Assembly: GCA_964036045.1 (NCBI GenBank)
Contig: OZ038383.1
Span: 6,402,430 to 6,466,429, forward strand
Length of the DNA: 64,000 nt
Direction of reading: 5' to 3'
Source of the DNA: Eutreptiella sp. 'Long Island Sound 2002'
Taxonomy: Eukaryota > Euglenozoa > Euglenophyceae > Eutreptiales > Eutreptiaceae
Under the pieces are notes generated by a model. That model made no database searches. It worked only from the letters and a program-made list of their open reading frames with translations, and was not told where the DNA came from. The position numbers and the translations under genes were made by a program. Positions 21,963 to 33,520 of this stretch are shown here, in pieces; position 1 is the stretch's first letter; each line of letters begins with the position of its first letter.

Positions 21963-21974
21963 TAAGGAGGGGGG
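21963..21974 (+). other. Element B polypurine tract
   Basis: TAAGGAGGGGGG lies directly against the TG of the 3' LTR. This is the expected primer for plus-strand synthesis and it fixes the LTR start at 21975. Confidence 0.85.
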
Positions 21975-24960
21975 TGAAGCGGCACCCAGCACCCCATGGC
22001 TAGGTTACGGCATACAACCGGTCTCCGGTCCACTAACCCCATGTACGGAAGGCGCCCGTTGACGCCCGGTGCGGGCCCGGCGGGAGCGTGTTCCGTGCCG
22101 TAAAGCCCCGCATCGGCAACCGATGCACCGCCAGCGGAGATTTATATATCAGAATATCAGGAATCAACAGGGTTTTATTTTCATATTGTTTCCGTCAATT
22201 TTTACGCTTCCGTTCTGATATTCACTGTTTTGACTGCTGGCGGTTGGATCGCGACTTTACCGTAACCGCCAGTTTAACTGTTTATAATGGAAATTTTAAC
22301 GCTATCCGTGACGAAGGCTCTAAAGTCTTCAGGAATTGCGTTGATGCATCCGCAATTTTCACATTCTACACTCGCAACCTTAATCCGAATTTTTCAGGAT
22401 GTCGAAATCGGATTTTCAACTTCGACATCCCCGCACTTGATTTGACCTCTTTCGAGTGGACCTACGTGCTTCCCTATGCACGAATCAACTTTCCTTTTAT
22501 CCTGCCCTCCATTTGTCTTAAAGATATGGGCAAAACAAAGTTGATTCGTGAGGCCACTTGTGAAGGTCATATCTCGTGTTGCTTGCGAGGAATGACAATA
22601 AGGAAACGTGGGATGTATTCACAATACTCCCGACGTAATTTAGGAAGCATCATATGCCTTGCGTCTCCACACGTGCGTGCTAGTGTAATGGATCATGGTC
22701 AAGAGGGTAGAGTTTGCGTTGTAACTCTATGGCCATGATATTGCGTGCGTTAAGATAACTTTCGAGTGTAGCGCGCGAGTGTTGGTGTTGCATAGGAACT
22801 CTTCTTGAGTTCCTATGAGCGATTGACACAAAGTTATGCCCTTGGAGGGGCATGACATATCGTGGGGGGAGCTACCTTTTTGGGCAATATGGAGTATGTG
22901 CCTTGTGTTGTGTTGCGTGCCCATTTGGCGGGTCCATCGCTCCAAGCCAAACCCGCCAATGGACCTCACATTGTGCACGCCCCTCTTCCACACTCCCTAC
23001 GATCAATTACAAGCCTAACCTTCGTGAAGGGAAGCTTGTGTGGTGATCCCGAAGCGATGCGTTGGGAGCAAGGTGTGTGTTTTGCAATTTCTCCATAATT
23101 TCATGTGCCCACTTGGGAAGTAGCGCTCGTGACCTTTCAAAGCGCCCCAAGTGGAGCACATACGTGGAATCGAAGGTCATTGGTGTCAAGTCATTGTGTT
23201 TAGAAGGATTAGTTGATTGCACGATCCAAGCCGAAGATATTATAATATAACTGTGCGCCTTTCAAGGCACTTTTGTGTGTCTTTGTGCCAAGTTTGCCGT
23301 TTTTGGCCCGTCATGATGTCAAGTAGCGACCTTGTATCTCAACGTTGCGCTCAATTGACATCATGACCCAAGTATGTTTTGGGGGTACATACTTCGGTGC
23401 CCAACATATCTTGAACCCAGCGAATAACTCCTCTTGGGCTTGGCACACCGTGGCCGCCATGTTGGCAATTTGGGACTATCCCAAATCATGGGCTCACTTG
23501 GCGACCCTGCCATTCCCAAAACCGGAGGAGTTGGGCGACGCCGAAAAGATATGTTGGACACATATGACTTGATACCAATCCTATGGCACACTCCGGTCCA
23601 AGTCGGGCAGGTGCCTCATTTGCCCCAACCATGAGTGTGCGCATTTTTGGCCATTTTGAGCAATTTTCCACGTTTGCTGCCCGCCGTGCACTATGTTCAG
23701 CCTAGCCGTGCACGCCGGACGCATGGACCAATGGACCATATATGACATGGGTGTTATGTATAATGGTCGCCATGGTTCACACACCACGTGGGCGAAGCGG
23801 AGCAACCTTCGTTAAGGTGCTAGCCCAAGGTGAGTGTGGGCAATTTTGCCGTTTGGGCATTTGTGGACCCAATTGGGATCGTCACCACGCCAAGTGGCAT
23901 GGAGATCTTCTGGAGCCAAGGGCATGGAAGTCTTCGTTGGACTCCTGGTGGATCACGTATGGAATGGCGGATCCGATCTCCAAGCCGGCGTGGAGATATA
24001 CGATTGGGAGCACCCCTGATTTTGGCTCATTTCGAGCAGCCAAAATGACCCCATTTTGGGACCCCAATTTCCCCCTTCCGTGTGGTCAATTGGCGGCCCC
24101 ATATCTCTATGCCCACAAGGAGCCCTGACCTAACTTCAAGTTGTACACTCAGATAGAAGTCTCAGGTCCTGCCTCCTAACCTGTGAACCATTGGCCGTGC
24201 CATGGCCGGGCGAGCCGCGCGTGGGAATGACGCCAATTTTGGTGATATTGGCATCATGACCCCACTTGACGAACACGTGGTGCCCTGATGCCGGGACCTC
24301 AGAGGGAACCAGGTTGGGTGAGGGCTCCAGGGAGTTGGTACTCGGAGGGCATAGGGTCAGTTGCCTGGTCCCTACCTCTGGCGGGTCAGGACCAGGGGTC
24401 AATTTTGGAGTTTTTCAAGCTAATATCAGTTTGGGCTGAAACAGCCCATTTTCAGCGACCAACTTCTGAGGGATAATGGCGGGACCATATCTCTATGTCA
24501 GAGGTAAGTTGGGACCTGCCGTTGAGGGAGCATAGGGAGCTACTGTCGGTTGGCCTTGGAGCACCTTGGTCTCCAGGAACTCGCCTGTGGCTGGGCAGCA
24601 CACCCCCTCTATTGGCAGGGTTTCAGGGTCCGGACTGAGCAGGGCATGGGTTGTGTTTGAGTCCCCGCCCCCACCAGCCACTGAGAGGGTCGGACCTGGG
24701 ATTGGGATATGAGTTGGGACTGAGTGTCTATTGTCCTGTGATGCACTTACCTCAGTCCAGTCTCAACCCCATGTGTACATATCCTGATGTGTTGCTGTAC
24801 ATACTTTCGTTCCCTTGTTGCAGAGTGGCAAGGATCCTGAAACGCTTTGTCACATGACACGAGCGTATTGATGCCCTTGTGAGCGTAGTGCTTTGCCTGC
24901 CTGCTCACCTGTGCGTGTCACCGCAGCGTCCCCTGGCCGGCCCCCCACGGGAACGCGTCA
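21975..24960 (+). repeat. Element B 3' LTR (2,986 bp)
   Basis: TGAAGCGGCACC...GCGTCA, the partner of 7944-10929 and of the same length. It is followed at once by ATAT and the continuing, inverted LTR of element A. Substitutions relative to the 5' LTR are scattered. Confidence 0.95.
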
Positions 24961-24964
24961 ATAT
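24961..24964. repeat. Target-site duplication of element B, right copy (ATAT)
   Basis: It matches 7940-7943 and abuts the 3' LTR end. Four base pairs is within the range used by Ty3/gypsy integrases. Confidence 0.85.
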
Positions 24965-27640
24965 CCCAATCCCTGGTCCGACCCTCTCAGTGGCTCGTGG
25001 GGGCGGGGGCTCAAACACACCCCATGCCCTGCTCAGTCCGTACCCTGAAACCCTGCCAGTAGGGGCGGTGTTCCGCCCAGCCACAGGCGAGTTCCTGAGA
25101 AACCAAGATTCCTCAAGGCTAACCGACAATAGATTCCTATGCTCCCTTAATGGCAGGTTCCAACTCCTCTCTGAGCCAGAGATATGGCTCCGCCATTATC
25201 CCCTAGGAGTTGGTTGCTGAAAATGGGCTGTTTCAGCCCAAACTGATATTAGCTCAAAAATCTCCAAGATTTAACCCCTCGTTCGGACCCGCCAGAGGTA
25301 GGGACGAGGCAACTGACCCTATGCCCTTCGGGTACAAGCTCCCTGGAGCCCTCACCCAACCTGGTTCCCTCTGAGGTCCCGGCATCAGGGCACCACGGGT
25401 TCATCAAGTGGGGTCATGATGCCAAAATCACCAAAGTTGGCGGCATTCCCACGCGTGGCTCGCCCGGCCAGGGCAAGGCCAATAGGTCACAGGACAGGAG
25501 GCAGGACCTAGGACTTATATCTGAGTGTACATTTTGGAGTTAGGTCCGGGCTCCTTGTGGGCATAGAGATATGGGGCCACCAATTGACCACACGGGGGGG
25601 TGAAATTGGGGTCCCAAAAGGGGGTCATTTTGGCTGCTCGAAATGAGCCAAAATCAGGGGTGCTCCCAATAGTATATCTCCACGCCAGCTTGGAGATCGG
25701 ATCCGCCATTCCATACGCGATCCACCGAGAGTCCAACGAGGACTCCCATGCACTTGGCCCCAGAAGATCTCCATGCCACTCGGCGTGGTGACAGTCCCAA
25801 TTGGGTCCACAAATGCCAAAATGGCAAAATTGTCCACACTCACCTTGGGCTAGCACCCTAACGAAGGTTGCTCCGCTTTGCCCACGTGGTGTGTGAACCA
25901 TGGGGACCAATGTCCATAACACCCATGTCATATATGGTCCATTGGTCCATGTGTCCGGCGTGCACGAGGGTGCTGAACATGGGGCACGGCGGGCAGAAAA
26001 TGTGGAAAATTGCTCAAAATGGCCGAAAATGCGCACACTCATGGTTGGGGCAAATGAGGCACCTGCCCGACTTGGACCGGAGTGTGCCATAGGATTGGTA
26101 TCAAGTCATATGTGTCCAACATATCTTTTGGGCGTCGCCCAACTCCTCCGGTTTTGGGAATGGCAGGGTCGCCAAGTGAGCCCATGATTTGGGATAGTCC
26201 CAAATTGCCAACATGGCGGCCACGGTATGCCAAGCCCAAGAGGAGTTTTTCGCTGGGTTCAAGATATGTTGGGCACCGAAGTATGTACCCCCAAAACATA
26301 CTTGGGTCATGATGTCAATTGAGCGCAACGTCGAGATACACGGTCGCCACTTGACATCATGAGGGGCACGAAAAAACACTCAAAAGTGCCTTGAAAGGCG
26401 CACAAATATATTATAATATCTTCGGCTTGGATTGAGTAATTGACCAATCCTCTCAAACACAATGACTTGACACGAATGACCTCCGATTCGACATACGTGC
26501 TCCACTTGGGGCGCTTTGGAAGGTCGCGCGCGCTGCCTCCCAAGTGGGCACATGCAAAAATAATATATTGCAAAAAACACACCTTGCTCGCAACGCATCG
26601 CTTCGGGAGCGCTCCACAAGCATCCTTTCACGAAGGTTAGGCTTGCGAGTGTTGGTTGGGAGTACAATGAAGGGCCTCGTGCGATATGGGGTCCATTGGC
26701 GGGTTAGTCTTGGAATGGTGCACCCGCCAAATGGGCACACGATATGACACCAAATATGGCATATAACCCTACCCATGCCTTCTACACCCAAATTAGTGGC
26801 CTAGAATCAAAGTATGCCTATATTCTAATGTAACTTTGGTCCCTTGACACGCATGCAAGTGCTTTGGTCGAAAATCGACCTCCTTTCGGAAAGCCGAATT
26901 TTAGCATGCACGCAAAATATATTGCCAATATATATATGGAAATCATATATGCACTATCCGGGGAAGACAAGTGACATGCCCCGGATGTAGAGGCAAGCAA
27001 GGGTGGGACAAACGCCAACTCAACATACTTCTACACGTACTTGGACGCCAAGTACGTGAAAAAGTGCACTTCTTTGAGAGCACTCAAAATGAATAACCCT
27101 TTGGGCCTATTGAGTTGGGATTCTTTGGCCTCATCCTATCCTTATGGGGGGCAAAACCTCATACACAGTGCCTATGAGGCACGTTAGTTCGTCCTTGGGC
27201 GCTTGAACGCTCGTAACCCTTGTTATATCGCTTGGGGGTTCGAAGCTGCCCAGAGTTTCTGGGAAAAATCTTGGACGCGATCCGTTATATCAAGGAAAAA
27301 ATTGCGGATCACTCGAAGACTGTTTCAGTCTTAACTTCAAGAGAAATCGTGTGACAGAATAATCTAATGCACTTCCACGGAACAGGCGACGACAGGCGGC
27401 GCGACTGCGGCGTCTTTCCGACAATCAGAAATCGCGGTAGAAATCGGGTATTTCACCGATTTCCGACCGAAAATCGCCTAAGACAATAAAGTTATGGTAA
27501 ATCTACATTGATTCAATGGTTAGGGATCGGATTCCAGATCCCGCGGATTAGAGAACAGGGATATCCCGCTGACAGCCGGTGTCAACGGCTTCCGCACGGG
27601 TGTGACGGCTCACAGGCCTCCGGTTCTGGGTACCGCTTCA
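24961..27640 (-). repeat. Element A 5' LTR, distal 2,680 bp
   Basis: Inverted LTR sequence continues from 7943. In minus orientation it opens TGAAGCGGTACC at 27640. From 24961 to about 26745 it matches the LTR of element B, with more divergence than between the two B LTRs. From about 26745 to 27640 it shares only the first dozen or so bases and short patches with B, so the outer third is a different sequence. Host DNA starts at 27641. Confidence 0.9.
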
Positions 27641-28024
27641 GCACAAGTGGGGGGGGGGTAATGTGGGGTGGGGGGGGGGTCCACAACAGCACAGGGGGGG
27701 CATCCACAAGAGCACAGGGGGGGGATCCACAACAGCACAGGGGGTCCACAACAGCACAGGGCCCCCGAAAAACAAACAATGGCAACCCACAGCAGTTACC
27801 TCTCAACGATACCTGGACTGCAATACATTTCCGCCCTTGCATTTCCTGTGCCGTCAACCACCCAGCTTTCTCTTGCTCCCATTTGCGCTTCATTGCCTCC
27901 CAATCCTCCCTTTAGGAAACACGGGATATGTCTATCTTTTCCTTGTGAATTACTGGTACTTTGAAACCAACCAAACAGGCGCAGTCCCAAACACTGCCCC
28001 ACCACCACCCTGCCCCATTTGCAT
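27641..28024 (+). repeat. Duplicated host block, copy 1 (384 bp)
   Basis: It matches 30887-31225 nearly base for base from GGGCCCCCGAAAAAC onwards (about 27758-28024). It carries extra copies of a ~21-bp TCCACAACAGCACAGGGGG unit at its left end. The block starts exactly at the outer LTR edge of element A with GCACAAGTGGGG. The paralogue at 30887 has the same bases preceded by CTAAAGGA, and so shows what the unoccupied site looked like. No coding potential is evident. Confidence 0.85.
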
Positions 28025-30554
28025 TGTCTCTCCTTCCCCGGGATTTCGACAGTTTGCCTAGAGGCGACGGGTTCCGCTGCGGCCCACCCATCGCCCATCG
28101 GTGGCGGAGGGTGGGTGTCCACAACCGGGTTCGGCCGCCCCCACCGGGGCCTGGATGGTGCAACACAGGGAAGGTGCGTGTGGTGCTCGGATTGGGGAGC
28201 CCTGAAGATAAGCCGAAAAGAGGGTGGAAATGGGCACAGTTAATGGACGGTTGTCCCTGCACTGAGTTTATTTTCTGTTGTGCGATAACAGGGCAGGAAG
28301 CAACACAATGGGACGGATGGAACCATGACAGATGTAGTCACCATTGCAATCACATTGCAGTGTCAAAGCGCGATAAACAAGTTATCAACCTGTTCTGGCC
28401 AAACAAAATGTATGAGAAGGCACAGTCCACAGGTAATTTGTTGAAAGCGCAGGGGGGCGAGGGGTGTGACCTCATGAAGGTGAGCTTAGCGAAGGTGTTG
28501 ATGGAACTGCTCGTAGAGTTACCCTCTGTAATACAGCCACCTACCAAGAGCCACTGGATTGTACACCACTCACTCAGCAAGCACCCATAGCATCTCAGGC
28601 TGTGTACTTCGGTTGACTTGTGTTTGTGATGTGGTAGAGTACTGTCATTGTCAGCCAACGCCTGGGTGCATTCATTAGGGCGAATTGAATCACTCAACCA
28701 TTGCCCAGTACAACTGAGGGTCCGTCAGGTACCTTTCCTGTGGAACACCTTCCAAACCAGTTGCTGCTGACCCGACCCGACCAAGCGGGACTCGCCACAT
28801 CTGACACAACCACGGACGTCCCCCTTTCCGTCACGAGAAGCAGGGTAGGGGGGAGCCTCAGCGCAAGGTTGATGACCTGGAGGCAGAGTAGCAGCGCAGG
28901 GCCCATGCCCCTGCCCAGGAAAGAGCCGCGAAACTGGAGGTTGCAGTGTCCTTGCCTTCCTGGGGGCCTCGAGGGAGCCAATGCCCCTTTTTCAGCCAAC
29001 ACATGCCGCTCTGAACACGGTCAAGTCCTCACCGGGCTCCAGGAAGTCACGGCAACCCTCCAAGAATCAATAGCAACCCCTCGGACCCCCTGGCCACCCT
29101 CCTATCGACAAATAACGAAAGGGCAAGGATATAATTCAGGTCCAGCCTTGCCAAAGGTAGGCTCACAGCATGTGGATGCAAGATGTCCCACAGGAAGTAC
29201 AGAACTGCATGCAAAATCAGCCCGTGCCAAAACTTTCTCAACCAAAACAAGCCTGGTGCAAAATATGCCCCCTCCCTGTATTGTCTCGAAAGGTTGTATT
29301 TCACCCCGTGCATTCTGTAATCCATCAGTAGTAGGAACGTTTCGTTTTTTTGACAGAATGTGGTCCAGATTATGTTTGTATGTACATGTATGCTTCTGAG
29401 CTTCTGTGTGTGTGTGTGTGTGTGTGCATGTATGGGCCCTGTGTGTCTGCACTTGCGTGTGCGTCTGCGTGTGTCTATGAGCAATCTGTCTGATACCCGC
29501 TGACACTTGCTGACAAATTTCTTTGACACCTGCCGACACCTGCCGTAAATTTTTGTGACGCCTGCTGACACCTGCCTCGGCAGATGTTAGCAGCAAGTGT
29601 GGTACAAATGATTGCCCGCCTTCAAAAGCTGTGGGTGAAACCTTGGAGTGTTTGCAAACCACATGCAGGAGGTAGTGAAATGAGGTGCTGTTGGGAGGTC
29701 ACTGCCACTCACGCTTGCATTTTCTTCACTGGTTTGACAGTAACCAGTCAGCACTGTGTGGAGGGAGTGGGGGATGACCTGCTGGTATGGGCTGAGCTGG
29801 GCATGTAGGTTACCATGTTGGTTTCATCCCCATAGCGGAGCTCAGACCAAAACATGTGATTTGTTGCAATGCACAATTTGAGCATTGATTCAATTGGTTC
29901 AGGGTGCGACATTGAAATTTCACAAGAATTACACCCCAGGGATGGCAATAAGAACGGGGTTATTTTTGGGTGGGTGGGTGGGGGGGGGTCTGACTTTCTG
30001 TCACTCAGTCACAGATAGACAGTGACAGATGGAGATAATACCCACTGCCGGTGACAGTTACGTGTACAGTGACAATGGCATTTTGTTGCAAACCAGAATG
30101 TCCAATGTCTGTTTGAATCCTTTGTCTGCTGGGTCAGTTGAGTGATCCTGCTAGCGATTTTGGGTCTGATTCTTGCCCCTCATGCTCGTCATTGGGTACA
30201 GTGTCTGATACCAACAGTGACTCTGGGAGTGACAGTGACAGTGACAGTGACAGTGAATAGGTGCACAATACCAGAAGGCATTGAAGGGTGCAAGTGCATG
30301 CAAGGGATTGCAGGACACGGCTTGCAGGACATTGGCCCTTGGCACCCAGGACATTGGGACAGCAACAATGTGACAGTACTTTCCAGGATGACTGAATTTC
30401 ATGTGCAACACCCCTGACCTGTCAAGTATTGCATCTTCCAGGTGGAGCTATGCTTGATGGTATCTGTCACTTGTCACTTTGGACGGCTGGGGGGTCCAGG
30501 GGGTGGGGACCTCATTGCCATCCCTGTTACACCCTGCAAACCTGCATTTTACAG
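28025..30554. other. Host-like DNA with microsatellites, no confident gene
   Basis: It holds a (TG)n tract at about 29404-29427, CTGACACC-type repeats at about 29480-29583 and a (GTGACA)n tract at about 30229-30256. Around 28855-29060 one frame reads QRKVDDLEAE, stop, QRRAHAPAQERAAKLEVAVSL, which looks like a coiled-coil exon broken by one stop. It might belong with the exon at 30555, but I cannot define its ends. Confidence 0.45.
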
Positions 30555-30791
30555 ATCGACGTCAGCTTGCTGTCGCAAGCGCGCGCCCACTGGAACGAGG
30601 GGCTGAGGCGAGAGAAGGCGGAGGCGGAGGCTGCGCAAGCCCGACTGCGGGACTCACAGGCCCAGGCCAAGAAGGAGAAGGAGGCGTGGGACAGGGAGAA
30701 GGCGGCGTGGGATAAGGAGAAGGACGAGTTAGTGGCAGCACAGGCCAGCGAAAGGAAGTCCAGGGAGGAGTCAGAGCATGCTGCAGCGCAG
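30555..30791 (+). CDS. Candidate internal exon, coiled-coil protein
   Basis: A splice acceptor (TTTTACAG) precedes, and a donor (CAG|GTATGAGG) follows, a 237-bp block that is open for exactly 79 codons, phase 0 at both ends. The peptide is rich in Lys, Glu, Ala, Gln and Arg (LRREKAEAEAAQARL, EKEAWDREKAAWDKEKDE) with heptad-like spacing, a typical coiled coil. Similar composition exists in the gag of the nearby elements, but the sequence is not homologous, so a host gene is favoured. Partner exons are not established; 35174-35507 lies on the same strand downstream. The specific function is unknown. Confidence 0.5.
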
Positions 30792-30886
30792 GTATGAGGA
30801 CATACACGGGGGTAATTCGGGGGAAGGTTAGTCCAAAGAAGCAATGTTGGGGGGGGGGTTAGTCCGGGGGGCGTTGGTCTAAAGGA

Positions 30887-31225
30887 GCACAAGTGGGGGA
30901 GGGGGGTAATGTGGAGTGGGAGGGGATCCACAAGAGCACAGGGGGTCCACAACAGCACAGGGCCCCCGAAAAACAAACAATGGCAACCCACAGCAGTTAC
31001 CTCTCAACGATACCTGGACTGCAATACGTTTCCGCCCTTGCATTTCCTGTGCCGTCAACCACCCAGCTTTCTCTTGCTCCCATTTGCGCTTCATTGCCTC
31101 CCAATCCTCCCTTTAGGAAACACGGGATATGTCTATCTTTTCCTTGTGAATTACTAGTACTTTGAAACCAACCAAACAGGCGCAGTCCCAAACACTGCCT
31201 CACCACCACCCCGCCCCATTTGCAT
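30887..31225 (+). repeat. Duplicated host block, copy 2 (339 bp)
   Basis: It matches 27641-28024, beginning GCACAAGTGGGG and ending CCCCATTTGCAT. It differs by few substitutions and by fewer TCCACAACAGCACAGG units. It lies ~95 bp after the coiled-coil exon, apparently inside an intron. The ends are weakly inverted (GCACAAGTGGGGG and the complement of the end, GCAAATGGGGCGGGG), so a small non-autonomous transposon is possible. Confidence 0.8.
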
Positions 31226-31327
31226 CGTTGGGTGCGCATGTTATCCAATGCCTGACGTGTAGCCGAGGAAATCCCCTTCCCCTATGGGCCCTTGCTGGTG
31301 AGGACTTAGCCGTTTTCGCGTTGGATA

Positions 31328-31720
31328 GGCTGTTTTGTTACCTCTAAAACATTTCTAAATTCGACTTTTTCTGAAACCTTTTTGTCACCCCTAGGATGGT
31401 TCTGGGTGGTCATTACGTGACAATGCGGGTACTTGAGCACCCATGGTGACCCACGTAGGGGCCGCTAGGCCCATGTAGCTCGAGCCATGGGCCCCCCGAA
31501 AGCCCCGTGTAGGCTGTTTAGTGACACCAGAAATATTTTCAAAATCCGGCTTTTTCCAAAACCCTTTTGTCACCCCTAGGACGGGTTTGGGTGGTCATTT
31601 GGTGACAACACGGGTACTTAAGGTCCCATGGGGACCCACGTAGTGGCCGATAGGCCCATGGAACCTGACCCATGGGCACCCCAAAAGCCTCAAAATTGCT
31701 ATTTAGGTGGTTCAGTGGCA
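31328..31720. repeat. Two-copy tandem repeat, 184-bp period
   Basis: Units start GGCTGTTTTG (31328) and GGCTGTTTAG (31512). They share the segments TTTTTC...AAACC(C)TTTTTGTCACCCCTAGGA, GGTGGTCATT and CCCATGG.GACCCACGTAG. A degenerate third start follows near 31697. No coding signal is seen. Confidence 0.75.
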
Positions 31721-33520
31721 CCTGGTGTGCGCACAAACTGCATTCGCAGTTTTCCAACCTCCATAGCTCAAAAATGGAAGATTTTTCAATTTTTTTGATA
31801 TTCAGGCCATTCACAATCATCAAATATCCTATGTAAAGCATGTTGTAGACCCTGTCTTTGTGTTTTTTTACCCCAATTGGGAGTTTTGACGGGGGCAAGG
31901 GGTTGAGGCACAACTTGCTCATGCAGCTTTCGGCTCTCGGTAGCTCAAAACTGGAAATGACCTCGCAGAGGTTGTTAGATCAAAGCGAGGTAGGCCCGTA
32001 TATTTGGAAAAAACCCGACATACCCCCGCATTTTGGGCCTTGTTGGGCCTATTTGCGTACCCTGCCCCATGGGGTTGAATTGTTAGTTTAACCCCTTGTA
32101 AAATCATTATCTTGTTCAATAAACACCCCCCCGAATGAGTTTTCGGTCCGGACCCCCCTAGACCCACCCCCTCCACTTGAAACCCACTTTTTGAGGGGGG
32201 TTGGGGGGGGTGGGGGGCTGAGGGGTGGGTTAAAAATGTCGAAGAAAATCACCCCCCCCTTACTTTGGGTCGAAAATCATGAATCTTTTGGTTTTTTTCG
32301 ATTTTGAGCCGAAAAAGTGTTTTCGGGTACCGACTCCATGGGGTTTGTATGGGGCAGGGTCGAGCGAGCGCTTATCTAGTTTATGCACTTCTCAGCCATT
32401 TTTGCTATTTTGGCGTGGTTGGCGATCTCGGTGACCCCATGGTACCCACTCTGAGGGGTGCAAGTGGGGATGTTGTGATAGTATATGCCTACTAGGATAC
32501 GAAAGGCCTTTTTTTTTTGCAGTCTGCAGCCTTGCCGAGGGCCGGTCAAAACCTGTGCCAAAGACGCGAAATGACTGTTTCCAACAAAAATGGCTTTTAT
32601 GAATGAATGGGACGGTACAAAACCTTCTTATGCAGTTTTTCACCGTGGGCAGCTCAAAAATCGAAGTTTCCAAAATTCTTTTTTTAATTTGTGCCCACAG
32701 AAAATAACCATCCAAGGTATGTAGCGCATGCCTTATGCAGTATTTATGTGTTTTTCACTTCATTTGGGGGGTGGGTGCGGGGGGGGGGGGGTTCCCAAGG
32801 GATTGGTACACAAGCTGTCTTATGCAATTTGCCACGCTGGGCAGCTGAAAATTCGAAGTTTGCGAAACTGATTTTTTTGATATCGTGACCACACAAAATG
32901 GCCATCCAACCTAAGCAATGCATGTTTTAGGCAGTATTTTTGTGTTTTTCACCTCATTTGGGTATTGAGTGTGTGCCGGGGGTCGGGGGACCGGGGGGGT
33001 TCCCAAGGGATTGGTACACAACCTGCTTCCGATACCGACTTTCTTTTAATATTCTGACCGTTCACAATTATCAATTATCCTATGTAAAGCATGTTTTACA
33101 TCCTCTTTATGTGTTTTTCACCCTTTATGGGTGTTGGCGGCAGGGGGTTGGTCCCGCGGGGGCTGGGGCACAACCTGCTTAGTCTTGCACCCTGTACAGC
33201 TCAAAAATGGAAATTTTCCAAAACCGATTTTTTTGTTGATATTCTGACCATTTTTAATGATCAAATATCCTATGTAAAGCATGTTTTAGACCCTCTTTTA
33301 TTCGTATTTCACCCTATTTGAATGTTTGGACGGGGGCAAAGAACTGGGTTGCTTATACAGTTTTCCACCCTCGCCAGCTCAAAAATAAGATTTCTGAAAC
33401 CGATGTTTGTAATGTTCTGACCATTCAGAATGATCTAATATCCTAGCTAAAGCATGTTTTAGACCCTCTTTATGCGTTCTTCACCCTATTTGGGTGTTGG
33501 CGGGGTGGGGGCTCCTGAAT
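31720..33520. repeat. Degenerate tandem array, ~180-190 bp units
   Basis: Recurring landmarks are AGCTCAAAA at about 31763, 31942, 32651, 32841, 33198 and 33376, and CTATGTAAAGCATGTT or variants at about 31830, 33080, 33271 and 33445. Between them come TTTTTTGATATTCTGACCATT and TTTTTCACC.ATTTGGG. The spacing is close to nucleosome length. Units are diverged and some are truncated. Short open frames inside are shadows of the repeat. Confidence 0.75.

Larger units (their letters stand above)
7944..24960 (+). mobile_element. Element B: full-length Ty3/gypsy-like chromovirus, 17.0 kb
   Basis: This is a complete LTR retrotransposon: 5' LTR (7944-10929), leader, gag, protease, linker, RT, RNase H, integrase with chromodomain, a 1.5-kb non-coding tail, a polypurine tract and a 3' LTR (21975-24960). 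The order protease-RT-RNase H-integrase is that of the Ty3/gypsy group. The chromodomain places it with chromoviruses. It is unusually large: LTRs near 3 kb and a Gag of 1,379 residues. Gag and pol share one frame, broken by a TAG after gag and four more stops in pol. The LTRs differ by a few percent by eye, so the insertion is not brand new. It sits inside the LTR of element A, with an ATAT target duplication. Confidence 0.95.

Noticed and set aside
28701-29399. 232-codon ORF on the plus strand
   Set aside because: Composition is unremarkable and no ATG or splice context supports it; only a short inner patch in another frame looks coiled-coil-like, and it contains a stop.
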